NCBI GenBank assembly: GCA_031254095.1
Contig: JAIRVC010000152.1
Span: 1 to 7,855 of the forward strand
Length of the DNA stretch: 7,855 nucleotides
Origin: Acidobacteriota bacterium
GTDB taxonomy: Bacteria; Acidobacteriota; UBA6911
Direction: 5' to 3'
Shown: positions 4,670 through 7,855 of the stretch, piece after piece
Layout of the letters: the number at the start of each line of letters is the position of its first letter
Position numbering within the stretch: the stretch's first letter is position 1
Made by a program: the position numbers and the translations under genes
The notes under the pieces: generated by a model
Databases searched by the model: none
Seen by the model: only the letters and a program-made list of their open reading frames with translations
Told to the model about the DNA's origin: nothing

Positions 4670-6628
4670 ATGAACTCTGAACAAATTAATGAAGCGCTTG
4701 AGCGTTTTAAAGTAATCTGGGCGAACGTGGAATGCGGCATTTCTATAATTGACGCGGAAACGCGCGAGATAATAGATATAAACCCTGTAGCTGCTCGAAT
4801 GTTTGGCGGAGATAAATCCGAGATTATCGGAAAACGCTGTCATAAATTTATTTGCCCTGCCGAGGAACATTCATGTCCGATTATGGATAAGAATCAGGTT
4901 GTCGATCGTTCGGAGCGTAAATTTGTAAAAGCCAACGGCGATGTAATTCCCATAGTAAAATCCGTGGCAAAAATCAGCTATGACGGCCGCACCGCGTTAC
5001 TTGAAAGCTTTACCGACATATCAAACCTGAAAAAAGCCGAAGAACAACTCAGATTGATGACAATAACCGAACAAGCCAACAAGGCAAAAAGTGATTTCCT
5101 GTCCCGAATGAGCCATGAAATGCGAACTCCGATGAACGCGATAATCGGAATGACAAAAATCGCCGCCGGTACGGATGAAATTGAAAAACTCAAGTATTGT
5201 CTTGCTACTATTGAACAGTCCTCAACACATTTACTTGCTCTTATTAATGACATACTTGATATGTCCAAGATCGAAGCCGGTAAGTTTGAATTGCATAATG
5301 CCGTTCTCCGCATTGAAGAGGTGCTTAAAAAAATATGTAATTTAATTATGGAGCAGACGGAAAGAAAAGATATAAAACTGAATGTATTTTTAGACACTAA
5401 CGCCTGCATACAATACATCGGCGACGAATTGAGGCTTTCACAGGTCATAACCAATCTTATTTCAAACGCGGTTAAATTCACTCCCTTAAATGGAGAGATA
5501 ACCGTAACGGTGCGCGAAACGGAGCGTAGGGAAAAAAACAGCGTTTTGCTTTTTGACATAACGGATACCGGGATAGGTATGACGGAAGAACAATCAGGCA
5601 AATTGTTCCATGCGTTTGAACAGGCTGACACCAGTATTTCAAGGCGTTTCGGAGGAACCGGCCTCGGACTTGCCATTTCAAAGAGCATCGTTGAAAAAAT
5701 GGGCGGGAAGATATGGGTTGAATCGGAATCTGGCAAAGGTTCATCTTTTACTTTCGAAATCGAGCTCGAACATACCACGCTTATTGAGGAAAAAGATAAA
5801 AACGCTGACTTAAAAGGCATGAAAATACTTGTGGCGTCAAATGACGGGAGAATATGTGAATACTTTAAGTCGGTTGTATCCGGTTGCGGCGTTGTAGCGG
5901 AAACAACGACGAACGTGAATGACATGATCTCGCTGGTAAACACGGCTTATGACAATAAGCGCTTGTATGATATGATTTTTTTAGATTACGGTTTGCGCTG
6001 TGACGATATTTTTGGCATTGCAAAAAAATTGAACGAAAAGACGGCAGTGAACGCTATTGTGCTTATGGCTTCATTTCTTACATGGAATAAAATCGACGCC
6101 CAAACCCGTGGCGCAGGAATCAACAGATTTCTTTCTATGCCGCTTTTACCTTCAAATATTTTCAACAGTCTGCGGCTGGAAGACGTCAAGGCAAATAAAA
6201 TTGTGGATGCACACAATAAGATCGATCATAACGTTCCGGATCTTTCAAACGTTACTATTTTACTCGCCGAGGATATAGAGATAAACCGCGAGATATTTAT
6301 CGCGCTTTTGAAGGATACAAAAATAAATATCGACGCCGCGGAAAACGGCTTGACAGCCGTTGATAAGTTTAAACAAAATCCGGATAAGTACGACATGATA
6401 ATAATGGACGTCCATATGCCTGAGATGGATGGATATGAGGCTACGAGAGCTATTCGGCGGATGGATATAAGCAAGGCTAAAACAATACCTGTCATTGCGA
6501 TGACCGCCGATGTATTTCGCGAAGATGTCGAAAAATGCCTGGCGTGCGGCATGAATGACCATCTCGCGAAACCTATTGACGAAGCGGAGGTAAAAAGAAA
6601 AATATCAGCCTACGCCGCCGCGCGTTAA
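4670..6628 (+). CDS. Soluble hybrid histidine kinase: PAS-HisKA-HATPase_c-REC(degenerate)-REC
   Basis: This 652-residue protein has no membrane segment or signal peptide, so it senses a cytoplasmic cue. Domains: PAS about 12-118; HisKA with SDFLSRMSHEMRTPMN and phospho-acceptor H149; ATPase with N-box NLISNAVKF (262-270), G1 DTGIGM (299-304), F-box and G2 GGTGLGLAIS (328-337); REC1 about 384-500; REC2 about 527-648. REC2 is complete (E534, D535, phospho-acceptor D580, T612, K634). REC1 keeps D439 but its acidic pair is S390-N391 and its Lys is M490, so it is probably a pseudo-receiver. The PAS has C57-H58, C62 and C69, a cluster seen in a group of sensory PAS domains that could bind metal or sense redox. 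There is no DNA-binding output; phosphate probably passes to an Hpt or regulator encoded elsewhere. The gene is AT-richer than its neighbours. Start chosen at 4670 on the GAGG site; 4622 would add 16 residues. Confidence 0.95.
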   Translation: MNSEQINEALERFKVIWANVECGISIIDAETREIIDINPVAARMFGGDKSEIIGKRCHKFICPAEEHSCPIMDKNQVVDRSERKFVKANGDVIPIVKSVAKISYDGRTALLESFTDISNLKKAEEQLRLMTITEQANKAKSDFLSRMSHEMRTPMNAIIGMTKIAAGTDEIEKLKYCLATIEQSSTHLLALINDILDMSKIEAGKFELHNAVLRIEEVLKKICNLIMEQTERKDIKLNVFLDTNACIQYIGDELRLSQVITNLISNAVKFTPLNGEITVTVRETERREKNSVLLFDITDTGIGMTEEQSGKLFHAFEQADTSISRRFGGTGLGLAISKSIVEKMGGKIWVESESGKGSSFTFEIELEHTTLIEEKDKNADLKGMKILVASNDGRICEYFKSVVSGCGVVAETTTNVNDMISLVNTAYDNKRLYDMIFLDYGLRCDDIFGIAKKLNEKTAVNAIVLMASFLTWNKIDAQTRGAGINRFLSMPLLPSNIFNSLRLEDVKANKIVDAHNKIDHNVPDLSNVTILLAEDIEINREIFIALLKDTKINIDAAENGLTAVDKFKQNPDKYDMIIMDVHMPEMDGYEATRAIRRMDISKAKTIPVIAMTADVFREDVEKCLACGMNDHLAKPIDEAEVKRKISAYAAAR

Positions 6629-6637
6629 ATATAAAAG

Positions 6638-7576
6638 ATGAAATCCGTAATTGCCGCTCTTTTAAAGCTTTTAATTACAGGATTCTTTTTCGTATACATA
6701 TTCGGCAAAGTTGATTTTCACCGGTTTACGGAAATACTGCGCGGCGCGGATATCTGCCTTGTCGCCGGAACGCTTCTGACGCTCTGGCTTGGCCATTTCG
6801 TCTGTATCCTGCGCTGGCGGATTATAATGCGCCAGCTCATGCCTGTCCCCCCGCTTTCGCGTCTTGCGGGCATTTATTGCATAGGAATGTTTTTTAACCT
6901 GGCTCTTCCCACAATCATCGGAGGAGACGCCGTAAAGGTCTATTACGCGGGCAAACCTGCCGGAACATACGCCGAAAGTTTCGCCTCCACATTTTTTGAC
7001 CGCAACGTCGGCATGTTGGCCATGATAGCAATCGCCTGTTCGGCGGTTCTCTTTTACCCGGTTTCGGTTCCCGGCGTTTCAATTCCGCTTATTCTCTGGG
7101 GCGTCTTTATATTGTTTGCCATCGGCAACATCGCCGTATTTACGCCGCGATTTCATCGGGTTTTAAGTTCGGCGTTTCAAAAAGCGCGGCTTCGGAAAAT
7201 CGCCGCGAAGATTGACGCCGCCGCCAGAGCGTTTCGGATTATCGGCAAGCGCCCGGCGGCGCTCATGCGGGCGCTGGGAATTTCGTTTGTAAACCAGTTC
7301 CTGGTTTGCGCGGCCGTCTGGATTGCCGCTTTTAGCCTGAATATACGTATACCGCCGATTTATTTTCTGATTTTCGTTCCGACAATCACGCTGATTTCCA
7401 TGATTCCCGTCAGTCTGAACGGCATGGGGCTGAGGGAATATTCCTTCATGAGCCTGTTTGGCGCAATCGGCATCGCCGACGAATCATGCGTCGCGCTTGG
7501 CGTACTTTATTCGCTGATTGTAATACTGTCTTCTCTGCCGGGCGGCGCGGCATACATATTATTTCGGAAGCGCTGA
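6638..7576 (+). CDS. Lysylphosphatidylglycerol synthase TM-region / flippase-like integral membrane protein
   Basis: This 312-residue, almost wholly hydrophobic protein has about eight membrane segments (roughly 4-23, 40-58, 78-95, 124-143, 147-168, 212-234, 239-262, 283-308) and a basic cytoplasmic loop at 170-205. Family marks are R59-W60, GMFFNLALPTIIGGDAVKVY (83-102), D121-R122 before a glycine, and IPVSLNGMGLREYSF (256-270). This is the LPG_synthase_TM / UPF0104 family (MprF N-terminal half, AglD-like), whose members translocate or help modify lipid-linked substrates. There is no C-terminal aminoacyl-transferase domain, so it is not a full MprF. It begins 9 nt after the kinase stop with no clear Shine-Dalgarno and is probably co-transcribed, though a functional tie to the kinase is not shown. 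The lipid substrate is unknown. Confidence 0.88.
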   Translation: MKSVIAALLKLLITGFFFVYIFGKVDFHRFTEILRGADICLVAGTLLTLWLGHFVCILRWRIIMRQLMPVPPLSRLAGIYCIGMFFNLALPTIIGGDAVKVYYAGKPAGTYAESFASTFFDRNVGMLAMIAIACSAVLFYPVSVPGVSIPLILWGVFILFAIGNIAVFTPRFHRVLSSAFQKARLRKIAAKIDAAARAFRIIGKRPAALMRALGISFVNQFLVCAAVWIAAFSLNIRIPPIYFLIFVPTITLISMIPVSLNGMGLREYSFMSLFGAIGIADESCVALGVLYSLIVILSSLPGGAAYILFRKR

Positions 7577-7586
7577 TTCAGGGCGA

Positions 7587-7614
7587 ACCGCCTCACGGTG
7601 GTCAGTGGCCAGTG
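7587..7614. repeat. Interspersed repeat copy 2: hairpin plus CAGTGG/CAGTG units
   Basis: ACCGCC (7587-7592), loop TCAC, GGTGGT (7597-7602), then CAGTGG (7603-7608) and CAGTG (7610-7614). Compared with copy 1 at 725, the outer pair G-C has become A-T and an inner G-C has become G-T, so the stem still forms in RNA while the loop is unchanged. It begins 10 nt after the flippase-like gene stop and could act in the 3' end of that transcript. No T-tract follows. Confidence 0.65.
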
Positions 7615-7627
7615 ATTAACCCGAAGT

Positions 7628-7643
7628 TCGATATAAAAATCGA
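7628..7643. repeat. Small inverted repeat TCGAT-ATAAAA-ATCGA
   Basis: A perfect 5-bp stem with a 6-nt AT loop, 52 nt after the flippase-like gene stop. It is too weak, and lacks a T-run, for a confident terminator. It lies between the dispersed repeat and the transposase and might mark a junction; this is only symmetry. Confidence 0.2.
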
Positions 7644-7688
7644 CCTAATTCCGCCGTATATATAAGGGACAAAAGGAGATGAGTCGAA

Positions 7689-7751
7689 ATGGGCGCGGAA
7701 ATATGTTTCCATGTAAATGCGAATACATTCCTTGACATGCGTTGGATATAA
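7689..7751 (+). CDS. Possible 20-residue ORF with a strong ribosome binding site (leader peptide or truncated gene start)
   Basis: AAGGAG at 7673-7678 stands ten bases before an ATG at 7689, which opens MGAEICFHVNANTFLDMRWI and ends at TAA 7749-7751. The site is as good as any in the window, while the peptide matches nothing I know. Either a host gene start was cut off by insertion of the element whose transposase follows, or this is an untranslated coincidence. It ends inside the transposase promoter. Confidence 0.2.
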   Translation: MGAEICFHVNANTFLDMRWI

Positions 7752-7760
7752 TGGTACATA
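7732..7760 (+). promoter_or_regulatory. Promoter of the IS transposase, consistent with a leaderless transcript
   Basis: A consensus TTGACA (7732-7737) is followed after 17 bp by TACATA (7755-7760). A start 6-7 nt after this -10 falls at or next to the transposase ATG (7767), and no Shine-Dalgarno precedes that ATG. A perfect TATAAT (7747-7752) also lies here but only 9 bp from TTGACA, so it would need another -35. Confidence 0.5.
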
Positions 7761-7766
7761 TATTCC

Positions 7767-7855
7767 ATGTTTGTGGATATTGTTCCAAACCGTAATTCAC
7801 CGCCGGCGATTTTGCTTCGCGAAGGTTGGCGTGAAGGCGGAAAAACCTATAAGCG
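7767..7855 (+). CDS. IS1634-family transposase, N-terminal 29 residues only
   Basis: The ATG at 7767 opens MFVDIVPNRNSPPAILLREG followed by WREGGKTYK and is still open at the window end. The V-PNRNSPPAILLRE-REGGK pattern is the characteristic N-terminus of IS1634-type (DDE, IS4 superfamily) transposases, which normally continue for roughly 500-600 residues. The catalytic DDE residues lie outside the window, so whether the element is intact cannot be judged. The call rests on recall of the family N-terminus. Confidence 0.75.
   Translation, partial: MFVDIVPNRNSPPAILLREGWREGGKTYK

Larger units (their letters stand above)
7732..7855 (+). mobile_element. Left part of an IS1634-type insertion sequence (runs off the window)
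   Basis: Only the promoter and the first 29 codons of the transposase lie in the window. The left terminal inverted repeat cannot be fixed because the right end is absent; the boundary could lie anywhere between the repeat at 7587-7614 and the promoter. The start given here is the promoter -35, not a proven element end. Confidence 0.6.

Noticed and set aside
4978..5943. Long minus-strand open frame (321 codons) opposite the kinase
   Set aside because: It lies entirely opposite clear kinase domains, is Ser/Phe-rich in a non-family-like way and has no upstream ribosome site; it is the mirror of the kinase codon pattern.

Overview
The window reads as part of a bacterial chromosome, probably from an anaerobe. 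The signs are a uroporphyrinogen-decarboxylase-like protein without a corrinoid partner, a soluble hybrid histidine kinase with a Cys/His-rich PAS domain, an MFS carrier of the aromatic-acid type and an IS1634-type transposase. Base composition looks mixed and moderate: the kinase gene is visibly richer in A and T than its neighbours. I cannot name the lineage. A Firmicute (Negativicutes or Clostridia), a Synergistota member or a delta-proteobacterium are all possible.

The left half (1-4203) is a minus-strand gene run read from right to left: a UroD-like protein, an AAHS-type MFS transporter (overlapping it by 14 nt), a short-chain dehydrogenase (7 nt further on), then, after a 132-nt gap, an amidohydrolase-2/ACMSD-type enzyme cut by the window edge. 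The tight packing of the first three suggests one transcript. The likely job is uptake and conversion of a small, possibly aromatic, carboxylic acid, but the substrate cannot be read from the sequence. The 132-nt gap holds a small interspersed repeat (a GC hairpin plus TCAGTGG heptamers) and a perfect 7-bp inverted repeat.

The middle (4204-4669) is a divergent intergenic region. It contains a plausible sigma-70-type promoter for the rightward genes, an 11-bp direct repeat and palindromes. It also contains a minus-strand reading frame of about 80 codons that looks like protein but is broken by one in-frame TAA, perhaps a decayed gene.

The right half (4670-7576) carries a PAS-HisKA-HATPase-REC-REC hybrid kinase whose first receiver is degenerate. 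Nine nt later comes a multi-pass membrane protein of the lysylphosphatidylglycerol-synthase/flippase-like family. The right end (7577-7855) holds a second copy of the interspersed repeat and the start of an IS1634-type transposase, whose promoter would place transcription at or very near the start codon.

I see no CRISPR array, tRNA, rRNA or obvious defence system. The best leads are the uncharacterised catabolic gene run, the dispersed hairpin repeat with compensatory changes, and the broken frame between the divergent operons.
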